Source: an uncultured Phascolarctobacterium sp.
Lineage (GTDB): Bacteria; Bacillota; Negativicutes; Acidaminococcales; Acidaminococcaceae
Length of the DNA: 45,494 nt
Assembly (NCBI RefSeq): GCF_937920985.1
Contig: NZ_CALDXR010000037.1
Coordinates: 1-45,494, forward strand
Reading direction: 5' to 3'
In this document: piece by piece, positions 24,318 through 32,108 of the stretch
Layout: every line of letters begins with the position of its first letter
Numbering within the stretch: the stretch's first letter is position 1
Translations under genes and position numbers: made by a program
Notes under the pieces: generated by a model
Told to the model about the DNA's origin: nothing
Database searches by the model: none
The model's input: the letters and a program-made list of their open reading frames with translations, nothing else

Positions 24318-24576
24318 TAAAGCACTTCTAAGCGACAAGCCGAGCAGCCTTGCTCTTGGTGGCAGCGCAGCTGCAGTCATTCTCCTGCCCCAGGCTATTA
24401 CAAAAGCTGTACCGCAGCTCTTCACCAGGGTTGCGCCATATACAGCGCAGACCCTGCCTTACTGCACGGGCGTCTGCGGCAGCTGTGGAGGCAGCTGTCT
24501 TGGCAGCTTAACCATCATCGCTTTTTTAGCAATGCTAGCTAAAATTAAAGGTAAACACAAGGAGGAACAACCATGA
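24295..24576 (+). CDS. Small cysteine-rich membrane protein, 93 aa, unknown
   Basis: I do not recognise a family. Two hydrophobic stretches (about 18-36 and 70-84) flank a cysteine cluster C57-x3-C61-x2-C64-x3-C68 within PYCTGVCGSCGGSC. The cluster could hold an Fe-S centre or another metal, or form disulfides. The start at 24295 (or 24301) follows AAAGGAG and overlaps the end of the polyferredoxin gene by 23 bases; its stop overlaps the flavodoxin start by four bases. This tight coupling suggests it works with both neighbours, possibly as a membrane electron conduit. Confidence 0.75.
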   Translation: MSMAKQTNKALLSDKPSSLALGGSAAAVILLPQAITKAVPQLFTRVAPYTAQTLPYCTGVCGSCGGSCLGSLTIIAFLAMLAKIKGKHKEEQP

Positions 24577-25211
24577 AACGTCGCGACTTTTTAAAACAAT
24601 CTGTATTTGCTCTGGCAGGCCTCGCCATGCTGTCCTTAGGCTGCGGCTCTGACAAAACAGCCAAGGCTGACGCACTTCAGCCAGAGGTAAAACAATCTAC
24701 AAACGAAGGAGCATCTCAAGCAATGAATAATAACGGTAAAAAAATTCTCGTAGCATATTTTTCCTGGAGTGGCAACACCAAAGCTGTTGCTGAAGAAATC
24801 CATAAGCAGGTCGGCGGCGACATCGTAGAAATCGTTCCGGCAACGCCGTATTCCGAAACCTACAGCGTTACTGTTGCCAAAGCCAAAACTGAGCAGGAAG
24901 CCGGTGCACGTCCTGCCATCAGCACCAAAATCGCTGACTTCGAGCAATATGACACCATCTATCTTGGCTATCCGAACTGGTGGGGCAGCATGCCGATGCC
25001 TGTGGCAACCTTCATTGACACCTATAAAATGAGCGGTAAAAAGGTTGCGCCCTTCTTCACCCACGGCGGCGGCGGCGTACAACGCTGCATGAGCGACCTC
25101 GAAGCAAGAGCACAGGGCGCTAATTTCACCGATTATCTGTGTCTGTCCGGCAGCAGCGCGAAAAACTCCCAAAGTGAAATCACCAGCTGGGTAAAGAAAA
25201 CGCAAAACTAA
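24573..25211 (+). CDS. Exported flavodoxin lipoprotein with Tat signal
   Basis: 212 aa. The RR signal (MKRRDFLKQS) ends in a lipobox, LSLGC with Cys24, so it is probably a Tat-exported, lipid-anchored protein. After a linker to about residue 56, the flavodoxin domain shows the FMN phosphate loop SWSGNTK (64-70), then LGYPNWWGSMPMPV and FFTHGGGG. It would carry electrons on the outer face of the inner membrane. An internal ATG at 24723 (M51) lies at the start of the flavodoxin domain with AAGGAG 11 bases upstream, so a cytoplasmic form is conceivable. Confidence 0.87.
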   Translation: MKRRDFLKQSVFALAGLAMLSLGCGSDKTAKADALQPEVKQSTNEGASQAMNNNGKKILVAYFSWSGNTKAVAEEIHKQVGGDIVEIVPATPYSETYSVTVAKAKTEQEAGARPAISTKIADFEQYDTIYLGYPNWWGSMPMPVATFIDTYKMSGKKVAPFFTHGGGGVQRCMSDLEARAQGANFTDYLCLSGSSAKNSQSEITSWVKKTQN

Positions 25212-25232
25212 TAGTTATTAAAGGAGGCACAC

Positions 25233-25751
25233 ATGAAACGACGCGATCTCTTTAAAGCAGCCGCTATGACTGCTACAGGCGTAGCCTTAGGCAGCCTGTC
25301 CGATATCAATACTACATTTGCAAAGGAAGTAACAAAAATGACAAAAGAACAGTTTTCTACTGTCTTCCCCATGGGCGCAAAAAATGACGCCTATGCACAA
25401 TATTTCGTAGGACAAAGCTATCTTAACATGCTTTCTCTCGACCAGGTTGTTATTGGTAACGTAACCTTTGAGCCAGGCTGCCGCAACAATTGGCATATTC
25501 ACCACGCAGACAAAGGTGGCGGCCAGATTCTGCTCGTTACCGGAGGCCGTGGCTACTATCAGGAATGGGGCAAGCCTGCCCGCGAGCTGCATGCTGGTGA
25601 TGTAGTCAACATCCCCGCCGGAGTTAAGCACTGGCACGGCGCTGCCCCCACCAGCTGGGTTGCGCACCTTGCTATTGAAGTTCCGGGTGAAAACACCAAA
25701 AGCGAATGGTGTGAGCCTGTCGATGCAGAGGAATATAACAAGCTGAAGTAA
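25233..25751 (+). CDS. Tat-exported cupin-domain protein
   Basis: 172 aa. The RR signal (MKRRDLFKAAAMTATG) ends near TTFAKE. A single cupin barrel follows with metal-ligand candidates in WHIHH (first motif) and GVKHWHG (second motif); the usual Glu of motif 1 is a Gln (GGGQILLV). Small cupins of this type often travel with carboxymuconolactone-decarboxylase-like proteins and flavodoxins in gut anaerobes, function unknown. An internal ATG at 25338 (M36) with AAGGA eight bases upstream sits exactly at the mature start. It is 21 bases behind the flavodoxin gene. Confidence 0.85.
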   Translation: MKRRDLFKAAAMTATGVALGSLSDINTTFAKEVTKMTKEQFSTVFPMGAKNDAYAQYFVGQSYLNMLSLDQVVIGNVTFEPGCRNNWHIHHADKGGGQILLVTGGRGYYQEWGKPARELHAGDVVNIPAGVKHWHGAAPTSWVAHLAIEVPGENTKSEWCEPVDAEEYNKLK

Positions 25752-25833
25752 ACCATCTGCCATCTTCAGTGATATCTTCCCTCATAAACGGACCAAGTAG
25801 CTCCAAACTAATTTACTGAAAGGAGAATCACCA

Positions 25834-26667
25834 ATGAAAGACATCTCAAAAATTATACTCACTGCATTTATTTCATGCACTTTACTTTTAGGAGGCACCA
25901 CCGCTATGGCACAAACACGTGAAGCAGCAGCAAATACTGCTGCTCAAAGCTTATTCACTAAAAACGATCCTACTGATATTAAAAACGAACCAGAGCTTTC
26001 CGCTATCAGCAAAAAGTTTATCTATAACGATATAAATAAGCAGATTAACCTCAGCACCGCCAAACAGGAGCTGCTGACGCTCGTTGTTCTCACCGCCAAC
26101 AACACACCGGAGGATATTCATGCCCACGTCGAAGGCGCTCTCAGAGCAGGCGCAACGCCGGAGCAGGTACACGAAAGCATCTTCCATTGTACGCCATACG
26201 TTGGTCTGCCAAAGGTAAAGACAGCACTGGAACGCGTTGATCAGGTTATGGAAATGCTCAAAATCAAGTCCTGCGCTCCTGCAGGAACAACTACCGATGA
26301 AACACGCCACGAAGCAGGCCTTGCCGTACAGCGTGCCATCTTCGGCGCAGAAAACATTGACAAAATGAATGCCAGCGCCCCCGCTGACCAAAAGCATATC
26401 AATGACTATCTCAGCGCCAACTGCTTCGGTGATTACTACACACGCAAGGTGCTCGACGTCAAAGAGCGTGAGCTGATCACATTTACAGCAATCGTTACTC
26501 TCGGCGGATGCGAACCGCAGGCCAAGGCACACGCCGCCGCCAATATCTCCGTCGGCAACTCCCGTCAGGATTTGCTGGATGCGCTCACCATTGCCCTTCC
26601 CTACATCGGCTATCCGCGTACCTTAAATGGGCTTGGCTGTGTAAACGCTGTCGCTCCGAGTAAATAA
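25834..26667 (+). CDS. Exported carboxymuconolactone decarboxylase-family protein, two domains
   Basis: 277 aa. A Sec-type signal peptide (MKDISKIILTAFISC start, TTAMAQ cleavage) precedes two alpha-helical CMD/AhpD-fold domains, about 60-145 (with LVVLTANNTPEDIHAHVEGA) and 170-270 (with FTAIVTLGGCEPQAKAHAAA). The AhpD CxxC redox pair is missing from both; only the second has a Cys at that place. A peroxidase role is therefore unlikely, and a decarboxylase or isomerase role in the periplasm is open. It lies 82 bases behind the cupin gene and may be read through from the same operon. Confidence 0.85.
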   Translation: MKDISKIILTAFISCTLLLGGTTAMAQTREAAANTAAQSLFTKNDPTDIKNEPELSAISKKFIYNDINKQINLSTAKQELLTLVVLTANNTPEDIHAHVEGALRAGATPEQVHESIFHCTPYVGLPKVKTALERVDQVMEMLKIKSCAPAGTTTDETRHEAGLAVQRAIFGAENIDKMNASAPADQKHINDYLSANCFGDYYTRKVLDVKERELITFTAIVTLGGCEPQAKAHAAANISVGNSRQDLLDALTIALPYIGYPRTLNGLGCVNAVAPSK

Positions 26668-26682
26668 GTCCCCAAAATTTTC

Positions 26683-26713
26683 TTGACTTAAACCATACTC
26701 CAAGTAGTAAAAT
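26683..26713 (+). promoter_or_regulatory. MerR-type promoter of the DUF362 gene
   Basis: TTGACT (26683-26688), a 19-base spacer with ACTCCAAGT, and TAAAAT (26708-26713), 34 bases before the start codon. The right half-site matches that of the metallophosphoesterase promoter at 29120-29150. Confidence 0.7.
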
Positions 26714-26746
26714 ATTCTTGATTAATTTACTTAGGAGGTAGCACAC

Positions 26747-27766
26747 ATGAAAAGACGCGATTTTCTTAAAGCCGCAGGCGTTGCTGCCGTAGGTTTAGCA
26801 GCAGGAGGCACATTAAACTTGGATAAAGCATTTGCACAGGCTCCCGTAGTCGGCAGCCAAAGAGTAATCAAAACAGCAGATGGCGCAGGCTCTCACGCCA
26901 AAGTATACTTTACCAAACACATTGATGCAGAGCATCTCATCAAATTATATGACCTAATCAACGAAAGTATTTACGGCAAGGTAGCTATCAAGCTGCACAC
27001 CGGCGAAAAGCACGGCCCCAACATTCTGCCGCGCGAGTTGGTCAAGGAGCTGCAGCAGCACATCCCTGACAGCACCATCGTAGAAACCAACACCCTCTAT
27101 GACGGTGACCGCTACACCACCGAAAAGCATCTTGATACCTTAAAGGTTAACGGCTGGACCTTCTGCCCTGTTGATATCATGGACGCAGAAGGCACCATCA
27201 ATCTGCCTGTACGCCATGGTAAGCACTTTAAGGAAGTATCCATGGGCAAAAACATCGTCAACTACGATTCCATGCTCGTTCTAACGCACTTCAAGGGTCA
27301 CGCTATGGGCGGCTTCGGCGGCTCTATGAAAAATATCGCTATCGGCTGTGCCGACGGACGCATCGGCAAGGCACAGGTTCACGGCGTAGATAAGGATAAT
27401 CTGCCTGCAGACTGGAACGTATGGCCGGGCAAAGAGCTGCTCATGGAAAACATGGCAGAATCTGCCAAGGCTACCATTGATTTCTTCGGTAAGCACATCG
27501 TTTACATCAATGTCCTGCGCCGCATGTCCGTTGACTGCGACTGCGCCGGCTTAAGCGCTGCTGAGCCGACCATCCCAGATATCGGTATCCTCGCTTCTAC
27601 CGACATTCTGGCTATCGACCAGGCTTCCGTCGATCTGGTATATGCCAAGGAAAGCAACCATGACCTCGTTGAGCGCATGGAAAGCCGTCACGGCCTGCAC
27701 CAGCTCACCGCTATGCGCGAGCTGAAAATGGGCAATGACAAATATGAACTGATTGAGCTTGATTAA
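26747..27766 (+). CDS. Tat-exported DUF362 protein
   Basis: 339 aa. RR signal (MKRRDFLKAAGVAAVG) with cleavage near KAFAQA. The rest is a DUF362 domain: VAIKLHTGEKHGPN, THFKGHAMGGFGGSMKNIAIGCADG and the final DIGILASTDILAIDQASVDLV. Family members are often fused to ferredoxin domains; this one has none, but it keeps a Cys pair, CDC, in the C-terminal part. Enzymatic role unknown, presumably redox. It is a single-gene unit with its own MerR-type promoter and a strong bidirectional terminator behind it. Confidence 0.87.
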   Translation: MKRRDFLKAAGVAAVGLAAGGTLNLDKAFAQAPVVGSQRVIKTADGAGSHAKVYFTKHIDAEHLIKLYDLINESIYGKVAIKLHTGEKHGPNILPRELVKELQQHIPDSTIVETNTLYDGDRYTTEKHLDTLKVNGWTFCPVDIMDAEGTINLPVRHGKHFKEVSMGKNIVNYDSMLVLTHFKGHAMGGFGGSMKNIAIGCADGRIGKAQVHGVDKDNLPADWNVWPGKELLMENMAESAKATIDFFGKHIVYINVLRRMSVDCDCAGLSAAEPTIPDIGILASTDILAIDQASVDLVYAKESNHDLVERMESRHGLHQLTAMRELKMGNDKYELIELD

Positions 27767-27774
27767 CCGTAATT

Positions 27775-27813
27775 AAAAAGGCTGTCGCACTACGATGATG
27801 CGACAGCCTTTTT
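27775..27813. terminator. Bidirectional intrinsic terminator
   Basis: A 15-bp perfect stem, AAAAAGGCTGTCGCA (27775-27789) with TGCGACAGCCTTTTT (27799-27813), closes both the DUF362 gene and the convergent metallophosphoesterase gene. Confidence 0.9.
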
Positions 27814-27815
27814 GC

Positions 27816-29084
27816 TTATTTGGTTAATTTCACTTCGTCAAACTGCTTGCCATCCGGCAAAAAAGCTTTAAAATCCAGACTTTTCTCATCGGCCGTCAGC
27901 GTCATATAGTTGGCAGTTTCCGGCTTCGGTGCTGTTGCCGCATCCCACTCAAAATCTCCCCACAGCTTAGGATAGCGCACATCGCCGGCCACACCTGTCA
28001 GAATATAGGTAATACCGCTTCCCTGCGGTGCAGGCGCAAAGTTCTGCAGCGGCACGCGACGGCGATATGTATGCAGATGCGCCGTCAGCACCGCATCCAC
28101 CTTGTATTTTTCAAACACAGGCATCAGCTGATAGCTGAAATCAAGAAACTGTGTCTTGGTCTGCGCTCTGCCGGACTCCGGCCCAAAGCCGTAGAGAAAG
28201 ATATCGCGGTGCATCAAAGCAACCTTCCACAGTGCCTTGCTCGCCGCCAAATCCTTTTCCAGCCATTGCAGCTCATCTGCCAGCAGATCAGGCTGAAAAT
28301 TTTTCATCTCCGGAAAGTTGGTATCAAGCACCACAAAATGCACAGAACCATAATCAAAACTATAAAACTGATTAGGATACTTAGCCAAGCCGTTTTGCGG
28401 CACATTGAACAAATGCGTATAGCTTGCAGGCAGGCATTCCTTCCACTCCAAACTGTACGCCTCATGATTGCCAAGGAGTGGTGCCAGCGGCACAGCATCA
28501 CTGAACACGCTCACGCTGTTGAACCAGGCGCGCCATTGGCTTGCATCCTGTCCGTTGTCCACCAAATCACCCATATTCACGTAAAACGCACTCTCCTGAT
28601 GACGCTTGTACGCTTCACGCGCCAGCTGCTGCCAGCCACTGTAATTGGCGCTTTGCGAATCTGGGAAGATTAAGGCAGTAAAGCCTGCACCGCTTTCCGT
28701 CTGCAGCTTGTGCCAACGCCCTTTATTCTGCGCTGTGTTGATGCGGTATTCATAAGCACTTCCCGGCACCAGGCCGCTAAGACGCGCAGTATATTGAATA
28801 ATACTGTTCTTATCCGTGAAGCTGCTGTCTGTTGCCTGCACTGCCTTGATATCCTTGCTGCCTTTTAAACGATATTCCAGCGTATAAGGCTGCTTAACCT
28901 TCGCTTCCCACATAATCGTGCGAGCTGTTTTATTATCCGCAGCCACAAGCTGACGCGGATTGGTAATGGCAACGGCGGTATCACTGCCCTGCACTTCGCT
29001 GTCAGCGTTTTTTGCGCAGCCGCTTAGGGCTGCCATCACTATAAGGCACAATATAAAAAATAAAAGCTTAATTTTCTTGTTCAT
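27816..29084 (-). CDS. Lipoprotein metallophosphoesterase with N-terminal fibronectin-like domain (purple acid phosphatase-like)
   Basis: About 422 aa. A lipoprotein signal (MNKKIKLLFFILCLIVMAAL, then SGC) is followed by a beta-rich domain with EAKVKQPYTLEYRLKG and GLVPGSAYEYRI. The metallophosphoesterase domain then shows the metal-binding blocks MGDLVDNG, LGNHE, MHRD and TAHLHTYRR in the family's order. It probably dephosphorylates compounds at the cell envelope. Start 29084 follows AAAGGA by eight bases. Its promoter is of the same MerR type as the redox genes across the terminator, so it belongs to the same regulon although its enzyme class differs. Confidence 0.85.
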   Translation of the reverse strand: MNKKIKLLFFILCLIVMAALSGCAKNADSEVQGSDTAVAITNPRQLVAADNKTARTIMWEAKVKQPYTLEYRLKGSKDIKAVQATDSSFTDKNSIIQYTARLSGLVPGSAYEYRINTAQNKGRWHKLQTESGAGFTALIFPDSQSANYSGWQQLAREAYKRHQESAFYVNMGDLVDNGQDASQWRAWFNSVSVFSDAVPLAPLLGNHEAYSLEWKECLPASYTHLFNVPQNGLAKYPNQFYSFDYGSVHFVVLDTNFPEMKNFQPDLLADELQWLEKDLAASKALWKVALMHRDIFLYGFGPESGRAQTKTQFLDFSYQLMPVFEKYKVDAVLTAHLHTYRRRVPLQNFAPAPQGSGITYILTGVAGDVRYPKLWGDFEWDAATAPKPETANYMTLTADEKSLDFKAFLPDGKQFDEVKLTK

Positions 29085-29119
29085 GCTCTGCATCCTTTCA
29101 TGTTGCTTTATTTTAGTAT

Positions 29120-29150
29120 AGCATAACACCTGGAGTCCGGTCGAAGTCAA
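29120..29150 (-). promoter_or_regulatory. MerR-type promoter of the metallophosphoesterase gene
   Basis: On the minus strand TTGACT (29145-29150), a 19-base spacer with ACTCCAGGT, and TATGCT (29120-29125). Confidence 0.68.
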
Positions 29151-29163
29151 GAGCAAAAGAAAA

Positions 29164-29199
29164 CAGCTACCCTCTTGCGAAAGTAGCTGCTCGTTTTTT
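29164..29199 (-). terminator. Terminator hairpin cut off from the alcohol dehydrogenase gene by the insertion sequence
   Basis: CAGCTAC (29164-29170) pairs with GTAGCTG (29183-29189). On the minus strand TTTTCTTTT follows. Removing the insertion sequence at 29201-30706 places this hairpin about 30 bases behind the alcohol dehydrogenase stop codon, where a terminator is expected. Confidence 0.65.
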
Positions 29200-29200
29200 A

Positions 29201-30706
29201 GGTTCTTTGTCAAGTTTTGGGGTGTTCAAGACTTTAACATCATAGACCTAGACAATACATAATTATTTTTGCAATTCAACTAGCCTCTGGTATATCTATA
29301 TCGGAGGCTAGTTTTGTTTTTTGTTTTGTAATAAGAAATAGTTATCCTAATGCATTTTCACAATATTTTATTGCAGATACAGTATTCTGTTACGAAACCT
29401 ATCGAAATTCTGCACACCATAGCTGATTCGCTTCAATACTTTGATTTTATTATTGCTTCCTTCGATAAACCCGTTAGAAACTCTTTCGCCAATTATATTT
29501 GCGATTTCAGTTTTCCAATTACTAAAAGTCGTAATGCAATGCCTAAATTCAGGAAGTGATAAATCCGCAGCCAACAATAACCACTTTCCCAGTTCTTTTT
29601 TTGCTTCAGTTCTTGTTTGTTTCCTGAATACTTCATAAAAACGTTCTTTCAAAACATATGCTTTTTCTAGATCGTAGGATGAGTTAAGCATCCGAGCTAA
29701 CTCTATTTTATCTTCATCTGTCAGTTTGTATCCCGGCTTAAGCAAAAGATAACGACTTCGCTTGAACCATTTTCTTTTTGTTGCATGAAATTCTTTCTGG
29801 ATGCGTTTTCTAACGTTTTCCAGGCTGTTTATGACTACTCTGATAACATGAAACTTATCTGCTACTATCTTGGCTTCTGGAAACATGGTCTTGGCAACAG
29901 ACCTGAACAAAGTACTTAGGTCCATAACTATTTTCTTGACTGCAGCACGTTCTTTATATGGATATTCTAAGAAATGTTTACAAAGATTCTCCGTATTGCG
30001 ACTCGGCAGGATATCTATTACTTGATGTTTTACAGGATCTGCAATATTGCACTGGAATTTTTCACCACCGGCATTGCCTCTGAATTCATCTATTGCTATG
30101 CATTCCGGCAATTTGGGGTGAGGGAAATTGAGCTTGTCGAACCATCTTATTATACTGGTTACAGATACTCCAAATCTTTTAGCTATTGATGAAAAGCTCT
30201 GCAAGCAGAAAGTTTCTTTGATTGATTCAAGATAAAGCCTGTCTGGAAAATGGCAATATCTTTTTATATATGGATTTTCTTCAGTAAAAGTAGTATTGCA
30301 GTTTTTGCAAACATAACGTCTTTTTCTTATTGTGACAATTAACGGCTTGCCTAAAACAACCAAATCTCTGACCGTTTGAAGTCTGTAATCCTTAATATAA
30401 GTAGTACTATTACCACAGTGAGGACAACGATGTTCTTTCACAGGCATCTCTATAAAGGCTTTATATGATCCTGTTGATTCATCTTCCTCAAAGTATTTTG
30501 TGTTTACCCCTTTAAAAAAAGGAATGGATTGTGTATAATTGTCATGAAGCATAAGGTGTCTGGTCTCCTTTGTAGATTGTATTGTTTTGGTCGATGATAT
30601 TTTACTACAATTCCAGCATTTTATGCTTTATTTTTTTGTCTAAAAAAATAAGTGCTGGAAGTATTGACCTAATCTAGGTCAATACCCCAACACTTATTAT
30701 AGAACC
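29201..30706 (-). mobile_element. Complete ISL3-family insertion sequence
   Basis: 1506 bp. The left end, GGTTCTTTGTCAAGTTTTGG, matches the inverted right end, GGTTCTATAATAAGTGTTGG. Both flanks carry the same 8-bp target duplication, GTTTTTTA (29193-29200 and 30707-30714), the size expected for ISL3. It contains one transposase gene. A perfect subterminal palindrome (GTATTGACCTA/TAGGTCAATAC, 30661-30685) lies near the right end. The intact duplication and open transposase point to a recent insertion. Confidence 0.93.
29368..30552 (-). CDS. ISL3-family transposase
   Basis: 394 aa. An N-terminal zinc-ribbon (HRCPHCGN around 43-50, then YVCKNCNTTF around 81-90) precedes a helix-turn-helix and the DDE catalytic domain: AIDEFRGNAGG, VMDLSTLFRSVAKT with KIVADKFHVIR, and the late Glu in NGFIEGSNNKIKVLKRISYG. 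The length and end (FRNRILYL) are standard, with no stop or frameshift, so it is probably active. It is read in the same direction as the alcohol dehydrogenase gene, which has lost its terminator, so readthrough could drive it. Confidence 0.95.
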   Translation of the reverse strand: MLHDNYTQSIPFFKGVNTKYFEEDESTGSYKAFIEMPVKEHRCPHCGNSTTYIKDYRLQTVRDLVVLGKPLIVTIRKRRYVCKNCNTTFTEENPYIKRYCHFPDRLYLESIKETFCLQSFSSIAKRFGVSVTSIIRWFDKLNFPHPKLPECIAIDEFRGNAGGEKFQCNIADPVKHQVIDILPSRNTENLCKHFLEYPYKERAAVKKIVMDLSTLFRSVAKTMFPEAKIVADKFHVIRVVINSLENVRKRIQKEFHATKRKWFKRSRYLLLKPGYKLTDEDKIELARMLNSSYDLEKAYVLKERFYEVFRKQTRTEAKKELGKWLLLAADLSLPEFRHCITTFSNWKTEIANIIGERVSNGFIEGSNNKIKVLKRISYGVQNFDRFRNRILYLQ

Positions 30707-30726
30707 GTTTTTTATGTTATCTTATT

Positions 30727-31896
30727 TTAGAATGTCACAGGTGTGCCATAGTAAGCGCACAGTAGAACCTCTTTCATCTGCTCCTTATCAATCTTACGCG
30801 GATTAGAACCGGTGCACGGGTCAAGCACAGCATTGGCTGCGATTGCGTTGGCATGCTCATTCAGCACTTCTTCACTGACACCGTTTTCCTTATAGGTCTG
30901 CGCAATATCCAGCTTTTTATTCAAAGCCTTAATCGAATCTACAAGAGCATTCGTCAGCTGCTCGTCCGTTTTGCCGGGCAGGCCGATGTGCCGTGCAATG
31001 GCAGCGTAACGCTCAGCGCATTCCTTAGCATTAAATTCAATAACCGACGGCAGCAGAATCGCGTTGCAGCAGCCATGCGGAATATGGAATACAGCGCCCG
31101 TCTTATGCGCCAGGCTATGAGCAATGCCCAGCAGCGCATTAGAAAAGGCCATGCCTGCCATACATTGTGCAATATGCATCTTTTCACGAGCTGCTTTATC
31201 GCCATAATAGCTGGCAACAAGGCTGTCATAAATATCGCTGATTGCCTGTAGCGCCAATGCATCAGAAAAATTGCTGCGAGCTGTAGCAACATATGCCTCA
31301 ATAGCATGCGTCAGTGCATCCATACCTGTATGCGCAGTCAGCTTCTTAGGCATAGTCAGCGGAATATCTGTATCGAGAATTGCGATATCCGGCGTAATCT
31401 CAAAATCTGCCAGAGGATATTTAATATCTGTTTTATAATCAGTAATTACCGAAAAGGCTGTTACCTCGGTTGCTGTACCGCTGGTAGATGGAATAGCTAC
31501 AAAAATAGCCTTGTTACGCAACGTCGGAATGGTAAACGGATCTTTGATATCCTCAAAGGTTTTTTCCGGATGCTCATAGAAAACCCACATGGCCTTAGCC
31601 GCATCAATCGGAGAACCGCCGCCAATCGCTACAATTACATCAGGCTCAAAGCTGCGCATGGCTTCAGCACCACGGAATACAGTTTCAATTGACGGGTCAG
31701 GCTCAATGCCTTCAAACAGCTGTGTCTCCATGCCAATGTCATGCAGCGCATCCTCAACCTTTTGCAAAAAACCGCCACGCTTCATAGAGCTGCCGCCAGT
31801 GAAAATCATTGCTTTTTTGTGCCCTTTAAGCACCTTCAGCTCACTGATTGCACCGGCACCATAATAAATATCACGCGGTAAAGTAAATCTTGCCAT
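30727..31896 (-). CDS. Iron-containing alcohol dehydrogenase
   Basis: 389 aa, a cytoplasmic NAD(P)-dependent group III alcohol dehydrogenase. Visible are the nucleotide loop IGGGSPIDAAKAMW, the Ser/Thr-rich IPSTSGTATEVTAF and the metal-binding histidines in GIAHSLAHKTGAVFHIPHGCCNA with the earlier Asp in LTAHTGMDALTHAIEAY. It likely interconverts an aldehyde and an alcohol; the exact substrate is not evident. Start 31896 has AGGAGG eight bases upstream. The insertion sequence begins 20 bases behind its stop codon and separates it from its terminator. Confidence 0.92.
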   Translation of the reverse strand: MARFTLPRDIYYGAGAISELKVLKGHKKAMIFTGGSSMKRGGFLQKVEDALHDIGMETQLFEGIEPDPSIETVFRGAEAMRSFEPDVIVAIGGGSPIDAAKAMWVFYEHPEKTFEDIKDPFTIPTLRNKAIFVAIPSTSGTATEVTAFSVITDYKTDIKYPLADFEITPDIAILDTDIPLTMPKKLTAHTGMDALTHAIEAYVATARSNFSDALALQAISDIYDSLVASYYGDKAAREKMHIAQCMAGMAFSNALLGIAHSLAHKTGAVFHIPHGCCNAILLPSVIEFNAKECAERYAAIARHIGLPGKTDEQLTNALVDSIKALNKKLDIAQTYKENGVSEEVLNEHANAIAANAVLDPCTGSNPRKIDKEQMKEVLLCAYYGTPVTF

Positions 31897-32030
31897 AATG
31901 CGCACCTCCTAATTATACACTTAAGAAATTTGTATTTCTTATTAGTATATTATATCACTTTTTGACATTATGTAGGTGACAAAGTTGAGAAATTTTGCTA
32001 CTAAACGTACAGTTATAGTGTATGTATGTA

Positions 32031-32073
32031 AAAACAGCAGCCCTGTCTCACAAAGAGTCGGAGCTGCTGTTTT
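32031..32073. terminator. Intrinsic terminator of the TonB/ABC operon
   Basis: AAAACAGCAGC (32031-32041) pairs with GCTGCTGTTTT (32063-32073). T-runs occur on both strands. It lies downstream of the minus-strand operon. Confidence 0.8.
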
Positions 32074-32108
32074 CGTATATGAGATGAAGATGAGTGTGAT
32101 GAGCTTAA

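Noticed and set aside
25791..25821. A seventh MerR-type promoter before the CMD-family gene
   Set aside because: CTCCAA and nearby bases resemble the right half-site, but the -35 (AAACGG) and -10 are too far from consensus; readthrough from the cupin operon is simpler.
25834..26667. AhpD-type alkylhydroperoxidase
   Set aside because: Neither domain keeps the CxxC redox pair required for AhpD activity.
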